Source of the DNA: Misgurnus anguillicaudatus
Taxonomy: Eukaryota; Chordata; Actinopteri; Cypriniformes; Cobitidae
Direction: 5' to 3'
DNA: 64,000 nt
NCBI RefSeq assembly: GCF_027580225.2
Contig: NC_073346.2
Span: forward strand, 2,127,001-2,191,000
Shown: positions 1 to 13,200 of the stretch, piece by piece
Position numbering within the stretch: the stretch's first letter is position 1
Layout of the letters: the number at the start of each line of letters is the position of its first letter
Made by a program: the position numbers and the translations under genes
The notes under the pieces: generated by a model
The model's input: the letters and a program-made list of their open reading frames with translations, nothing else
Database searches by the model: none
What the model was told of the DNA's origin: nothing

Positions 1-390
1 ATATTGCCCATGTTAAGCCCATGGCCACATGAAACCCATGTTGCCCATATGGGACCCACGTGGGGCCCACATATCAATTAAATTAAAAAAATAATGCATT
101 TTTATTTAAAATGTTTTATACTGATCAAATCATATCTGTTATATTATTTGCTCTTTGTTTAAAAGTGACAATCAACCAAAAGTTGTTATTTTAAAATTGT
201 AAATGTATAAAGATGTATTTCAAGCATAAACATGTTTTGCCCACATAGGTGCCATGAGGGCCCCACATTATTATCCCACATGGGCAAACCTATATGGGGC
301 CCACATAGGAAACCCACATATATTGCCCACGTGAAGCCCATGCCCACATGTAACCCATGCTGCCCAGATGGGGCCCACATATCAATGTTG
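1..390. repeat. GCCCA/GGGCC-rich minisatellite-like repeat
   Basis: Two diverged copies of a segment of about 70 bp, at about 1-78 and 319-388, both begin atattgccca and end gggcccacatatcaat. Shorter related words (gcccacat, cccatg, ggggcccacat) lie between them around 236-310. An AT-rich stretch at 79-235 separates the clusters. The unit is partly self-complementary (gggccc, cccatg/catggg). The only open frame across it is repeat-driven and no gene is proposed. Confidence 0.55.
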
Positions 391-1157
391 GCTGGGGGGT
401 TCCAATAACCACGCGTTAAAACTTTGTTTTTAAAAGTAGGCCGGAGTATAATCCATAATATCCAGAGCCATATCCATGGCTCTGATAATATCCAAATTGC
501 TGTTATTTCCGTGAGACATGATGACAGCACAGTGTATCAAGTGACTGCTCTCTCTGTGCTCTCTCTAGCTCTCTGGTGGGTGTAGACCTGCGAGTGGGGT
601 GGTGGGCGGTAAAATTAAAACTGAATGTGACGAAGCGGTTTGTTATGTCACAACGGAGCTGAGTTTGAACTCGCGCAATCTGAGAATCAAGGCAGAGGAC
701 ATTCAGAAACCTGTATCTCATTAAAAACAGCATGGATGGATTTTTTTCCAAGTTTGTATGCGTGTGGGAGCATCAGAGACACAAATGAACACCCCAAAAC
801 CCAGAAAAAGTGTGTTTTTCATAATATAGGCACTATAAAACTGACACTGAGTGTTAACGCATTGTATTACAATTGTCAATGACACAACATTGTATAGGCT
901 ACAAAAACTATGTGCTAACAGTAGCAAATAACATTTAGTAGTGTACAATGTTTATCATTCACTGCTCTTCTGTTGCTCTCCACCATTTTCAAAGGTCAAA
1001 GGTTATCTTATCTCGGCAACTCGTGCATCAAAATATTCTAAGAGTTGCCCAGTAGAAAATACCACATGAGGGGGTGTTCATGTGCATTTTCCACGTCGGC
1101 TTTTGGTATTTACCATAATTACCATGGCACGTGAAGGCAGCATACGAGGTGTCTACC

Positions 1158-1608
1158 GCTGCGTCCGAAAACTCAAGGCAGTGACTCGTTGTCTCGCTGC
1201 CTCATGAGGAAATGACTTCGGAGGCATGAAGGCAGCTCAGAGAAAGACTTTCGGACACACTTCCAAGGCAGCGTGTTTGAAATATAAACAGAGAGCGCCT
1301 TTGTGATAACTAATCATATATTTGAAAACTACAATACTAATTTCTCGCTAGAAATGCAATTAAAAGGTGTAAAAAGTGAACATCTACCTTTATTTACACT
1401 AAATTGGTGGTCCAGTCGCGTCCTTGGCCGCCATTTTATTTTTTCGAACTCGACCGGCCTCGACCAATCACATTCTTATTGTACGCCCACGCATAGGTAT
1501 CTCAGGAGACAGTAAGGAAACAAAACATTGAATTTGGACATGCCTTGATGCCTTCCTGCCTTGGAAAGGTGCCTCAGAAGGCAGCAATTTAGAGTTTTCG
1601 GAGGCAGC
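1158..1608. mobile_element. Miniature DNA transposon, copy A (TIR gctgcgtccgaaaactc)
   Basis: The left end reads gctgcgtccgaaaactc and the right end is its near-perfect inverse, gagttttcggaggcagc. A second copy of the whole element, with the same internal order (aggcagctcagagaaag, atataaacagagagcgcc, ctcgaccaatcacattc, ggacatgccttgatgcc), occurs at 25943-29214, where other elements interrupt it. No transposase frame is present, so it is non-autonomous. The superfamily is not assigned because no clear target duplication is visible. Confidence 0.6.
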
Positions 1609-1639
1609 CTACGTATATAATGTCTATGAGTGTATATAG

Positions 1640-1941
1640 CCGTTTCTCAATACCAAGTACGCCAAACTCGGACTTGTGTCCTTCGAACTTGCAAGTTCAG
1701 ACCGGAAGAACGAACTCCTGATGCGAAATGCATTCTGGGAAACTTCGCTGTCATAAGTCCACACAAGTCTCCTCTGATGCATCCTCGATAAAATGGGCGG
1801 ATCAAGAACACATCCGGGGAGTTTATGTGAACTTGGGCTTGATGCGAACTTTGAATTGGAACAGTACTTGGGCCGCGACTGATGACGTTTCACAAGTCCA
1901 CAAGAACGCAAGTACAGACAAGAACGCATATTGAGAAACGG
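1640..1941. mobile_element. Miniature transposon with TIR ccgtttctcaata
   Basis: The element starts ccgtttctcaata and ends tattgagaaacgg, a 13-bp terminal inverted repeat. The flanks share tgtatat, compatible with a short target duplication. A diverged second copy sits in ceramide synthase intron 3 (10037-10945) and shares aatgcattctgggaaa, gatgcatcctc and gactgatgacgtttcacaag. It has no coding capacity. hAT is the most likely superfamily, but this is inference. Confidence 0.6.
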
Positions 1942-2393
1942 TGTATATCTAGTACTCAACCAGGAAGTAACTCTTCAGACGGCAGTTTCATCGGACGCAC
2001 GTAATACACGTCTGGATCCGAACCTTAATTCCGGTTTCGTTTTTTTCAATGGTCTGACTAGTTGCTAAACTGATCTCTTGAACAAATGCCTCGTCGAAAA
2101 TAACAAGTGTTTTGGTTTCCTAGGTAATCTATGTGCTGTTTTTTTTTTTGCTTGTTATATAAATAAACTACGTTTAAAGTACTTTGTTGTCATTTACTCT
2201 TAGCAGAGTTTACCGGAAGTTACGTGCGGATCCCGACAGCCACTTGTTTATGTTGTTACTGCTGAAACGGTCTATTGCAGTAGACGGTTCAGGCTAGAGG
2301 AGATAAAGCTTCAGACAAATCTCGCGTGTTGTTCTGTTTAGGATGAAAACAGCACTCATCTGGCGAGATTTCACGAGATTTTGGTCTTTTCAT

Positions 2394-3575
2394 TAAAGGA
2401 CAAGTTCGGTGTTTTGCACTTGGAGTCCTGTTTTCGGATTGTTTGTGGTGAGGTGGAACGGTTTTGACTGGAATTTCGACGTGTGCGACTGCCCCGAGGG
2501 TTTTGGGGTGTTTGCGTTTCGCCTCCCACCTCTGCGGTGGGTTTGGTGGTGCACTGGAACAATCCTTTCTAAAATGCATTAAACTTTCATTTACAAAGAC
2601 GTGAAACTCAGCGAGTGGTCAGGGGTGTTCACCGATATGCTCACACAAAAATCGCTGCAAAAGATGCTTTCCAACAGCTGTTTTAGCATTCGTTGTTAAC
2701 TTGTGGACCTATTTTTCCAAACGCCTCACACCCGTATATTCTTCCGCTTAGAGCTTGAATAATAGACACTCCAGCCCAGGTGGTGGCGCTAATCCGCCAT
2801 TGCCAATTGCAAGAATAGAAACAAAGTTCCCGGCGCGGAGTAATACCGTACCTCACAGCACATCTAATACAAGTCAATGGAGTTGGACAAAAACTACGAT
2901 AAAACCTGTTGGAGTGCGTATTTTGCGGCGATTTTTGTGTGGGCATATCGGTGAACACCCCTGGCCGCTCGGTGGGTTTCACGTCTTTGTAAACGAAAGT
3001 TTAATGCATTTTAGGAAGGATTGTTTCAGTGCACCATTAAACCCATTGTAGAGGTGCACAACAACCCAGTCTCACCCCATGGCGTCAATATTTGACGACA
3101 CTTGACCATGCGTCGATATGTTGGCGCGGGGGGTGTACCTTTCGCGTCATTTTTTGACGAGCTGGGGACTTCAATACTATTGAGTCCGTTGCATTCTCTT
3201 TCCTATTTTCTTACCATTTTCTACCATTTTCGCGTCGGTTTAGGGTTAGATTTACATAATGACATCCCTACCCAAACCTTTCCCTAACCCCAATGCCAGG
3301 CGACAACTGTTTAATTTCGCGTACCCAATAGTATTGAAGTCCCCAGCTCGTCAAAAAACGACGCGAAAGGTACACCCCCCGCGCCAACATACTGACGCAT
3401 GGTCAAGTGTCGTCAAATATTGACGCCACGGGTGTGAGACCGTGTTATGCACAAACACCCAAAAATTCTCGGGGCAGCCGCATGTCGAAATTTCAGTCAA
3501 AACTTCTATTTCATCATAAACAATCTGAAAAGAGGATTTTAAGTGTAAAATACTGAACTTGTCCTTTAAAAATAT
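2394..3575. mobile_element. Long-inverted-repeat (foldback) element
   Basis: The left arm (2394-2662) is repeated as reverse complement on the right in two blocks, 2925-3057 and about 3448-3575. Both arms contain aaaggacaagttc, attgttt, ttttgactg, aatttcgac, ctgccccgag, aatgcattaaacttt, tacaaagacgtgaaac and ggggtgttcaccgatatg. The right arm is split by another element at 3063-3447. The central loop is about 2663-2924. No transposase is seen. The family is unknown to me. Confidence 0.6.
3063..3447. mobile_element. Foldback miniature element nested in the 2394-3575 element
   Basis: The arms at about 3063-3185 and 3325-3447 are near-perfect reverse complements over roughly 115 bp (shared words gtctcac, cgtcaatatttgacgac, gttggcgcggggggtgtacc, gagctggggacttcaata). 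The element is bracketed by tgcacaac (3055-3062) and tgcacaaa (3448-3455), a 7/8 match that fits an 8-bp hAT-type target duplication. Removing it restores the outer element's right arm. Confidence 0.65.
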
Positions 3576-5345
3576 ACTTGCGGTAAACTTTTAGTCGAGA
3601 GTAAAAATTGGATTCCTGACAATCCATTGAAATGGGTATAAACGGAGGTCGGAGCCAGCTGCAAATGGGTGGGTTAGCCGCAAGTGGGCTGTACAAACTT
3701 CCAGAGGATTCACCGCCATCCCATTTGAAGTGTAAACTCCTCCTACTTAAACATTTCTGAAATCCCTCCTACTTGCGGCATAAGCTCCTCCCACCTGCAG
3801 TCTCCGGGCTGCAGCGATACATACTTGGGATCCATTGGTAGTTACCTAACTTGAGGTCATCTGTCTACAGACAGCTCGTAAAATCTTGATAAAAGCGTGC
3901 AAACAGTCCACAATGTTCTTCAAAAGGCAGAGATAAGGGTCCAGGTGACATTTCATCAATCAAACAGTCATTGTGAGAGATGACTCAGAATAACACATTA
4001 ACTGTGTCTCTCATTCAGTATTTTATTGTTAACATTCTCCATGATATAATGTCATATCATAACAAAACAAAACACAAGAAAATACAAAATAAAGATAACA
4101 CTGTTTTCTAGACTTGGCCTCATAACTGAAACAATGTAGAGGAGAAAGATGAGCTAAGAAAAAGAAAATGCAAGGAATGTTAATTAACAGAAAATCATTA
4201 TTATTGGTGTATTATTAGGTGGTTAGACAGTATATAAAAGATAAATAAAAAAGCACTATTGGTATTTTTTTAAGAGGGTTGAATGTATGATCAGAAAGGC
4301 ACTTTACAATGTTACACTCATGTGCACTCTTTTGAGAAAGCTCAATAACTCTCAGAAATATTTCCTCATGAGATAACATTAAAACCAATAAAATATAAAT
4401 AAAAAACTTTATCACTACTGTGTTTGTTTGTCAATTTAAAATGACAAAGTCCACACGGTGACATCAGAGTCTGATCAAAGTCTATGTGGTTCATGAATTA
4501 CTTTGGTGCTTCTAGCAATGTTACAGTACCTCAGATTAGTGTAAGCATTCAAAAACACTTAATTGCAGATTAAACAGCTTGGTTATAACAGCAGATGCTT
4601 ATAATGTATAAACTATAGAGAATGCCAAAACAGTTTTCTGAGTTATTTTACTATCATAAGACAGGTGGTACAAGAGTGTTTCTTTTTTTAAATAAGCGGG
4701 TCAGCTTTACAATGAGAAAACTCCAAATGTCATTCTTCATTTACAGTGGAAAGATAATGTTATCTGAGCTGACCCTTTATACTGAGAAATGAAACCGTAA
4801 ACATACTTAAAACATCTGTGATATTTGTGAATTTAAGTGTAAATCAGTGAGTTATCCGTTGTTCACATAAAAATTCACATAAAGAGAAAGGCCAATCTGG
4901 GTAATGCTTACAAAAGCTGCCTTTCTAAATACCACACAGAATAAACATTTAAACATGTATAATTCATCTCTGCTTAAGGACCTTAAAAATATAAAGGCAA
5001 CAGACCATCAACACAAACTTCCTTCACACAATCATTCTGTCTTTGGTTTCTGCCTTCAGAAATGTACAGACCAACTCAAAAAATCTGTTCAGTCAAACAT
5101 GCCACAACTGGCCACTGCGTGTTTGCACAGCGCTTGTAACTTTGGAGTAGATACAGGTTGATAAATGTTTAAACTGGAACTTACCAAATAGTCTGTATGC
5201 CTTTACAAGAACTTAGAACGTTGGTAATTTGACCATTTCGTAGTGGACGCATATTTAAAAGTGAATGTAATTCCTGTTGAATAGTAATTCAAATGGACCT
5301 CAATTTTGGCTGAAATTCTAGGGTGTAAAGGAACATAGATGCAGA
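3576..5345. other. Region downstream of the ceramide synthase gene, no gene seen
   Basis: This AT-rich stretch has only short chance frames. It holds short GC-richer words around 3630-3830 (cctcctacttg and similar, repeated), and no terminal inverted repeats or RNA gene that I can identify. An AATAAA on the minus strand at 4022-4027 could serve a long 3' UTR of the upstream gene, but nothing else supports that. Confidence 0.4.
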
Positions 5346-5351
5346 TTTATT
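5346..5351 (-). promoter_or_regulatory. Candidate polyadenylation signal AATAAA
   Basis: The minus strand reads AATAAA about 258 nt downstream of the ceramide synthase stop codon. It is the nearest canonical hexamer in the expected direction and would give a 3' UTR of about 280 nt. Another hexamer occurs at 4022-4027. Only position supports the choice. Confidence 0.35.
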
Positions 5352-5608
5352 CATCTGGCGTGAAGAAACAAATGTTTTTTTTTTTTAAAGAACAAACAAT
5401 GGCAACAAAGGCACATGTTTAAGAAAATCTCAAGTGAGGCAACGCTGCTCCCTGTTTCAGTCCCCAGAGAGAGGAATGACCTGAAGGGTTTGGCATCTTT
5501 GACCACTGTGTTTGTGTGGTGTCTGTAGTGTACAGAGCGATTTATCATTCATAAAAACTGAAATCATCAGAAATCAGAAAAAAACATTTTTTCTGCTCTT
5601 CCTATGAA

Positions 5609-5758
5609 TCACTCTGTTTTAGAATGGTTGTTGTTATATGTAGCGTGACCGTTCTTCATCGGCCCGTTTTTCTTTAGCTCTCCATTTTTCATCTCACCAT
5701 CCTCCTCTCCAGACTCATCCGTCTCATCTTTATCAGACCGCTCGTCCTCCACTGACCA
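5609..5758 (-). CDS. Ceramide synthase coding exon 10 (acidic C-terminal tail)
   Basis: Residues 333-381 plus TGA. The exon begins [20 protein letters not shown], the phosphorylatable acidic tail found in CerS2-type enzymes, and closes with [15 protein letters not shown], close to the human CerS2 tail. The acceptor is ctcaacag. Confidence 0.92.
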   Translation of the reverse strand, partial: WSVEDERSDKDETDESGEEDGEMKNGELKKNGPMKNGHATYNNNHSKTE

Positions 5759-8700
5759 CTGTTGAGAAACGACATCAGCATCAGAAGTTCATGAAACACA
5801 GATATAAATATAACTGTAAATATGATATGAAATGACACTATCATGTGAACATAAAACACAGAGACGTACATTGCTGGTCAGAAATTTGAAGGCCATGCGT
5901 ATAATGAGCGCAGCCCAGAAGATGTGTAGACATTGAAGGACCATCATCAGCCCGTTAAAGAGGTAATAGATAAAAAATGGAGTATAAAGAGTCATGGGAT
6001 ACACCAAAGTGCAATACATGATCCTGCAAGAGAGAAACAATCATATATTCTGTTAAAAAAATAAAAATATATATTATATATAACCAAAATTGTTCTTAAA
6101 ATAAATTTAACTTAAAAATATTAGTTAGGGTCACAAAAGCAGTTGGGCGTATTACAGAGTAAAACAAAGTTTTTTTCGATTACAGGTCCAGCTGACGTTT
6201 CAGGGGTTTCTATACGCATCACTTCTTTATATGGACACTTCCCCTGGAAAACCCCGCCCACCCATCAATCAGCGGGAGACGCTAGAACTTACAAACATCA
6301 AATCACGCGACAGCTTTGTTTAATTTCAAAACTCAACAATGGCACAAAAGAAGAAGTGTGTTTTTGGATGTAAGGAGAAGAAAGCCAGCCTTATGAAATC
6401 AATGCATATAGTTTATTATCCGGGGTAGCAGCGGAGTTTTGCGTGTGTGTTTGATGCGCTGGATTTTCCCAACCGGGTCATGACGAGTTGCATGCGGTAA
6501 GTAAGACTTCTGTCTTATGTTGGAAATAGTCGCGTGCATATTATATAAAGACACAAACATGTAGTGAATCATAAGTTAAACAGTGTTGTATAATGTTGCA
6601 TGACTCGTACTCGCTCCTCCCGCAGCAAGTAACTCCTCCTTCTTCATTTTTTCGTAGGTTATCGGAAAGATTCGGTAAAGCTAATCTTTCTTTTATAAAT
6701 CTGATTAAACTAAAGATTCTTCAGAGATATAAAGAATGTATTACTACTCTATAGGTACTCCAGATTAACATCAGAAATGCAGAAACAGCTTGTGTTATGT
6801 GAGCTTTAAACTAAGATAAATATAGAACAGATAATCTAGATTAAATATTTTATTGATTGACAGCCCTAGTAAAAATGTTGAGTCAACTAATATTTTTAAG
6901 TTGAAATTTTAAGGCAGCAAAAATTTTTTTTTTAAGTTAGTTCAGTTTGTTGCAATTCATCCTAAGTAGCAAAATTGTTTGTAATTTGACGATAGCACAT
7001 ATGTGAGAGACAAAAGGTGTGATGTGTACCGGAAAGGGAAGATGATGAGGCGCGTGACGATGAAGATTGCAGCAAACAGGATGAAGATGTAGTTGCATGC
7101 GTTCTTCCATCTTGCGTAATTAAACATCTTAGCTAACTATGAGAGAGAGAAAGAGCAAATATGTTAAGAATGGTGGTGCTGGTGTAATGGGGGACTATAC
7201 ATATATGAGAGCAACACAGAGACATTGAGAAGGAAATTAGATTTAAGAATTCTTGTACATTACAGTGCTCGTCATGAATTCTTATGTTATAGTAAGAATT
7301 AGCTGTAAACATGTATTAAAACATACAAAAAGAATACTTGCTTGCTAGACTATATTTATGGTGTCAAAGTATGCAATTATGCATTGCTTTAAAGGTTACA
7401 CCCTACCGCCAACATTTCCACTAGAACAGTGTCTTATAGGCGTCCCACAGTCATTTCATTTCTCTAGTCCTAACATCTTTTACAAAGCTTGTTTCGTTTG
7501 TGTAAAAGTGTGGTGATGTAAGATGTTTGTGTGGTCTTACCTCTAGTAAATAGTCTGCAGAATCATGAACAAACATGATAAGAGTTCCAGCTCTGAGATA
7601 ATTAACACACCAGGAGAAACTGACGAGTGTGATGGTGGCCACATGATGAATGATCTGCTCTGTAAAGTCCTAAGATAGAGAGCAAGATAACTCTTCAATC
7701 GTATGTCAATACACAATACCTTTGATCAACAAAAAGAGACGAGCTGTTAAGAGCTGTTTATTGTATCTAAACAATAAATAAAGAGCTCAGATGCAAAAGT
7801 TTCAATTGCTTTCTTGTAAAAGAGCAATTTTATCAGACTCAACAAATCACAATTTCTCAATGGTCTGAGGCCAGGATTAAGCATATTCAAAGTATTTGAG
7901 GAACACATACACTGTAAAAGTTGGTTCAACTTTAAAAAGTAAATTAGCTGGTTGCCTTAACATTTTGAGTTATTACATTTTTACACAACGTTTTTGAGTT
8001 AAATATTTGAATTAAAAGTTGAATTAACTCAAAATTGTAAGTTAACCAGGTAACGTAACTTTATTAAGTTGAACCAACAAATATTTTTTACAGTGTAATA
8101 CGTGCCGACAGAGGTGGACACTACTTAAGTATTTTAGTTACATTTTCCAAGCATCTGTGCTTTTTCAGAGTGTTTGTCTTAAATATTAAATATAAACCAA
8201 AAACTTTAAATTATGAAATGTAGTGGAGTAAAAATTATGATGCTTTGTATTGTATGTTTTCCAAGGAAAAACATAGATAAAATACGAATACTTGAAAATT
8301 TAGGTTTATGTACACATAATAACCGAATGCTATGTGCTGACAGCATTCGGTTATTATCATCTCATTTTGACGAAGATTGCATTGAGTGGCTTCTGCATCT
8401 GAGCTCCTCAAACACGGACTTAACATGAGACAGATTGATATACAGCAAAAAGGGTTGGTCAAGTTTTGCATGCAGGCTGTCATGGGCTGATTTTTTGTCC
8501 ACTTAGGGAGGAGGGTGTGGTAAATTGTGCCGATTTTTATTTAAGTTGTCCTCTATGCAAAAAAGAGGTACAATTCACCCAAACATACTATATTTCATGC
8601 ACTCTTAGAAAGGATGTGTTAATTTTTTACACATCATTGTGTGGTAAGCTTTTAACACATTAAGTGTAATTTTAACACATTATGCGTCATTTTCTGTTGA

Positions 8701-10223
8701 TTTTGTGTTAAAATATAACACATGTTGTGTTAAAAGTAACACAAAATGTGTTGTTTCAATAATAACACAGCGATGGGTGAATTCTGGGACAACGCATTTA
8801 GTGTGTTGTCCCAGAAACAACACTAATGTGTTGTTTTTAACACATTTGTTCTTAGAGTGTGGTATCTGAATATAACATATGACTCAAAGACTAAATTCTC
8901 ATGTGCATCTCTCAGTCATAGGTGCTCTATGATGAACCGGTTTTTAAAAAAATGCTGACATGAATAATTTTTCGTTTACCCAACAACAGATTTCACCCCA
9001 TCTATAGTGCATGTTGCCTTTTTACCAAAAGTATACATGAAAATGTTTTAAATATCTGTAACCACCCAAGCCACAAAAACAAAACAGTCTGCAACAATTC
9101 ATCTGCTGCTTTGAATATTATGCTGCTGGATAAAATGACTTTAAAGATTTAAGGGTGAGGTCTGCCGTGCCAGATAATAATGAAACGAATGAAAGCAAGA
9201 TGAACGACTGGCTTACTTTACGCTTGACATCTGATGCCACACTGAAGAGAAGGGATGTGTAGAAACCAAGTTCCAGCATGTAATACCAGTACTGAGATGG
9301 CAGCAGTACCTGAGAGAGAGAGAGAGACTCAGAAAAAGTGGTTTGAAAACATGGAACTCATAACTAATGTGTAAGAAAATCGAATGGCTTATTAACTTGC
9401 ATCAGTGTTATTATCTGACTGCAAGTACAATTCAATGCAAATCTGTCACTTGGGTACAGCTAATAAATAATGAACAATACTTCTACATCATTTATTAATC
9501 TAAATTAATCTAAAGCTTTCTGTATATTATGTGTTTCTTAATAAATATTACTCACCAGTTTGGGGAACCCTTTCCACATCTCTTCTAGCTCATACAACCA
9601 TGGTTTCTAAAGAAGAGGATATTGATGGATTGCGTAATGTAATGGGTCTTTACAGGAAATGAGAATAAGTAACTGTGGTTGCAAAACTGCAAATGGCAAA
9701 ATGACTTACATCAATAAGCGCATATATACCACCGATAAAGGCGAGAAGATAAAAGGCAAATCTCCAACTGCAAAAGAACACACAGACACACATTGGTACA
9801 GTGTTTATGTGTTGTAAAAATGTAATTGTATCTGGATGTGCACAAAGATTTGTCTCTCTTCATTCTCATAATTTTCCAACCAAAATCATCATATAAAAGA
9901 AAGGGACTCACAAAATGTACAGATTCTGGTTCTGATTCTAGTTAAGTAACTGAGATCTCATTGTCTCTTTCATCATATTCAGGTAGTCTTTTTAAGGAAG
10001 TTGCGTCACTGCGCAGCCATATGTGCAATGCCTCCAGGGCTGTTTCTCAATACCAAGAACTCCAAGTTTGGACTTGCATCCTTTGTAGTTCAGACTCAAA
10101 AGAATGAACTCCCAAGGACAAGAGGACGCGAGTCAGGTTATATTGCAAATGGAACTGCAACTACCACAACCAATACTGGAACCAATATGTGCAGTCCTGG
10201 CTATTTTTATTTTAATGTATTTA

Positions 10224-10271
<48 letters not shown>

Positions 10272-13200
10272 TGTAAAATGCAATGCTTGCTTTTGTTTTG
10301 AAAATATTAATATGTTATTCAGGGAACACATGCATACCCTGATTAGCTTTAATGTATTTATTACAAAATGATATATGATAAACATTAAAACATGATTTGT
10401 ACACAATGAAATAAACGCAAGAAAAAGATCCAGTTAAAGTAAAACGCAGTGATATACTACAATGTTAAGATTATATAGAAAATATATGTGATTTAAGTTA
10501 TGAAACTTAACTTTAACATCTGTGACAATCAGACACCAAGGGCAGACCAGCTTCACTGAGACAGTGGCAAATATCAGGAGGACATGCCGATATGAGGCTG
10601 CCCTCGGTGGTGTATACGCCGCTGACCAGCTGGAACTCATATATCCAAAAGTTTTAACATAGACACTATCTTTACTAACTGACCACAGATTTGAAGTTTA
10701 TTACTTTATATTGTTAACTTAACAGCTCTTCGTAAAGAGTAAAATTTCGAATATTGTGCAGGTTTTATGCTCCACTGCCGTTGGCGCAAAATGCATTCTG
10801 GGAAATTTGGCTATTCTCACAAGTCACCACCTGATGCATCCTCATCCGGAGATGTTATGTGAACTTGGCTTGATGTGAACTTTGGATTGGAACAGTACTT
10901 GGTTCGCGACTGATGACGTTTCACAAGTCCACAAGTACACAAGCAAGAAAGGCCCAGATTTTGCTTAAGCAAGACTTGTCAGATATTGCGCATGCGCAAA
11001 GTCCCTCCCCCAGAGGATGTCATTCTTTAATGGTTTTTCACCTTGTTTAATGGCAGGTATATAATCTCCCTTAATCATCTGTTTTTTAAGAATCAGCAAA
11101 AATTGTTTTATCATAATATATGTTGCTGTATATATTTAGTGTATAAATGGTGGTCTAGGGCATAGGTTTTCAAACTTTATGAGGCCAAGGACACCCAAAC
11201 ATAATGAACCTTTTGTGAGGAACCACCTTACTAAATTATATATATAACAATTAAAAAAATTTGTTACAATGAATATATAATTAGCTACACTTAGTGTAAA
11301 ATTGGATGTATAAACCTGAAGACAAACTTGCAGCAACTTTTAAAATAAATCTTTTTTTATGGCAGCTTTACCATAAATTTTAACTTACGAATCCCAGTAA
11401 GAAAAAGGCGACTCTAATACAAACACGCAGTAAAAAAGATACAAAGCAAATATAAATTATTCTGAAATCTATATGTAGCAAGAAATGAGAGATTAATATC
11501 TAATAAATTAACTTTACAATTTGTCTTTCGTATTTTCTGCGGACCCCCTAGAAGCTCCTGGAGGCACCCCCAGGGGTCCCCGAACCCCAGTTTGAAGACC
11601 TCTGGTCTAGGTAACTCTGTTTAAGTATTCCCTCTGTAAAAGTGTTCCCTGTTGTAGTGAGATACAGTACTTTGCTCCAAATGGTTCAGTGTATTTAAGA
11701 ACGTTGACTTGAATCACGTAAAATAAACTTTTCTGAGAGGTCAAAAAATTTCAAAGACTATGGGGCAGTTTCCCGGACAGGGATTAGACTAGTCCTAGAC
11801 TAAAAAAAATGTAAGAGCTGTCCAAACTGATAACATCTTGCACTGACATATCCTAAAATACATCAGTGCCCTCTGTTTTGCCTCAAAATGCACATACAGT
11901 GAGAAAAATAAGTATGTGAACACCCTGCTATTTTGCAAGTTCTCCCACTTAGAAATCATGGAGGGGTCTGAAATTGTCATTGTAGGTGCATGTCCACTGT
12001 GAGAGACATAATCCAAAAAAATCCAGAAATCACAATAGATGCCTTTCAACTATCTATTCGTATGATACAGCTGCAAATAAGTATTTGAACACCTGTCTAT
12101 CAGCTAGAATTCTGACCCTCAAAGACCTGTTAGTCTGCCTTTAAAATGTCCACCTCCACTCCATTTATTATCCGAAATTAGATGCACCTGTTTGAGGTCA
12201 TTAGCTGCATAAAGACGCATGCCCACCCCATACAATCAGTAAGAATCCAACTACTAACATGGCCAAGACCAAAGAGCTGTCCAAAGACACTAGAGACAAA
12301 ATTGTAAACCTCCACAAGGCTGGAAAGGGCTACAGGGAAATTTCCAAGCAGCTTGGTAAAAGAGGTCCACTGTTGGAGCAATCCTTAGGAAATAACTGTT
12401 AATCTCCCTCGGACTAGGGCCACATGCAAAATCTCACCTCGTGGGGTCTCTGAGGTCTCTTACACACTGCAAACTTTCGGGAGTGGCAAGCGCATTAAAA
12501 TGCGGGAGTGAATCCCCTAAATGTTCGTTTCATGTCTGTACGGAACAAGAATCACTCCCGAAAATGTGATGATTGACAAAGAAATAACAATAGAAACGTT
12601 CTGCCGTCTCCCGTGCTTATCACTCACAGCTTTGACCAAAATAATAACAGCATTGTGTTTTTCAACAAACCTCCGTCTTGGCGTTGTGTATTTTACGCGT
12701 TTGTGAGGCTGCTTCACAGCGCGGAGCGCGCGGTCTTGCAGTGTTGCCAGGTCCTGGTTTTTTTTTGGACGTAAATACCGTTTTGGCGCTTAACCGTTTA
12801 AGGCGTTTTTGGTGTTAATAAAGTGTGAGGGTGCCAATCCCAATATTTTGATATTTGAGGTAAAGCATTTAGATTTATTTGGGTTTATTATTGGATTTTT
12901 CTTGTTCGCTGTTTTTTAGTGCAAGATCTGGCAACACTTGTGCATCTGTCATTTTCTGAACCGCGCATACAGAAGACTTTTTCCTCTTCTAAGCATTTAT
13001 TTTTTCAGACGAGAGACCTGTCCTGTTTATGATGAACTTTTAAACACTTGATTAGAGTAAATTCGGGAGTAAATTCGGTTGTAGGATGCGGTTACTGAAT
13101 TACTGAACTGTGTGTGTACAGAACAGGATTAAGCATTAAAAGGTGAAGTGACAACCGAATTAATATGCAGTGTGTACGGGACCAATGATCCTAAGAAAGG

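Noticed and set aside
4215..4415. Hydrophobic 66-codon minus frame near the possible second polyA site
   Set aside because: Poly-Leu/Ile content reflects AT-rich DNA; there is no family resemblance.
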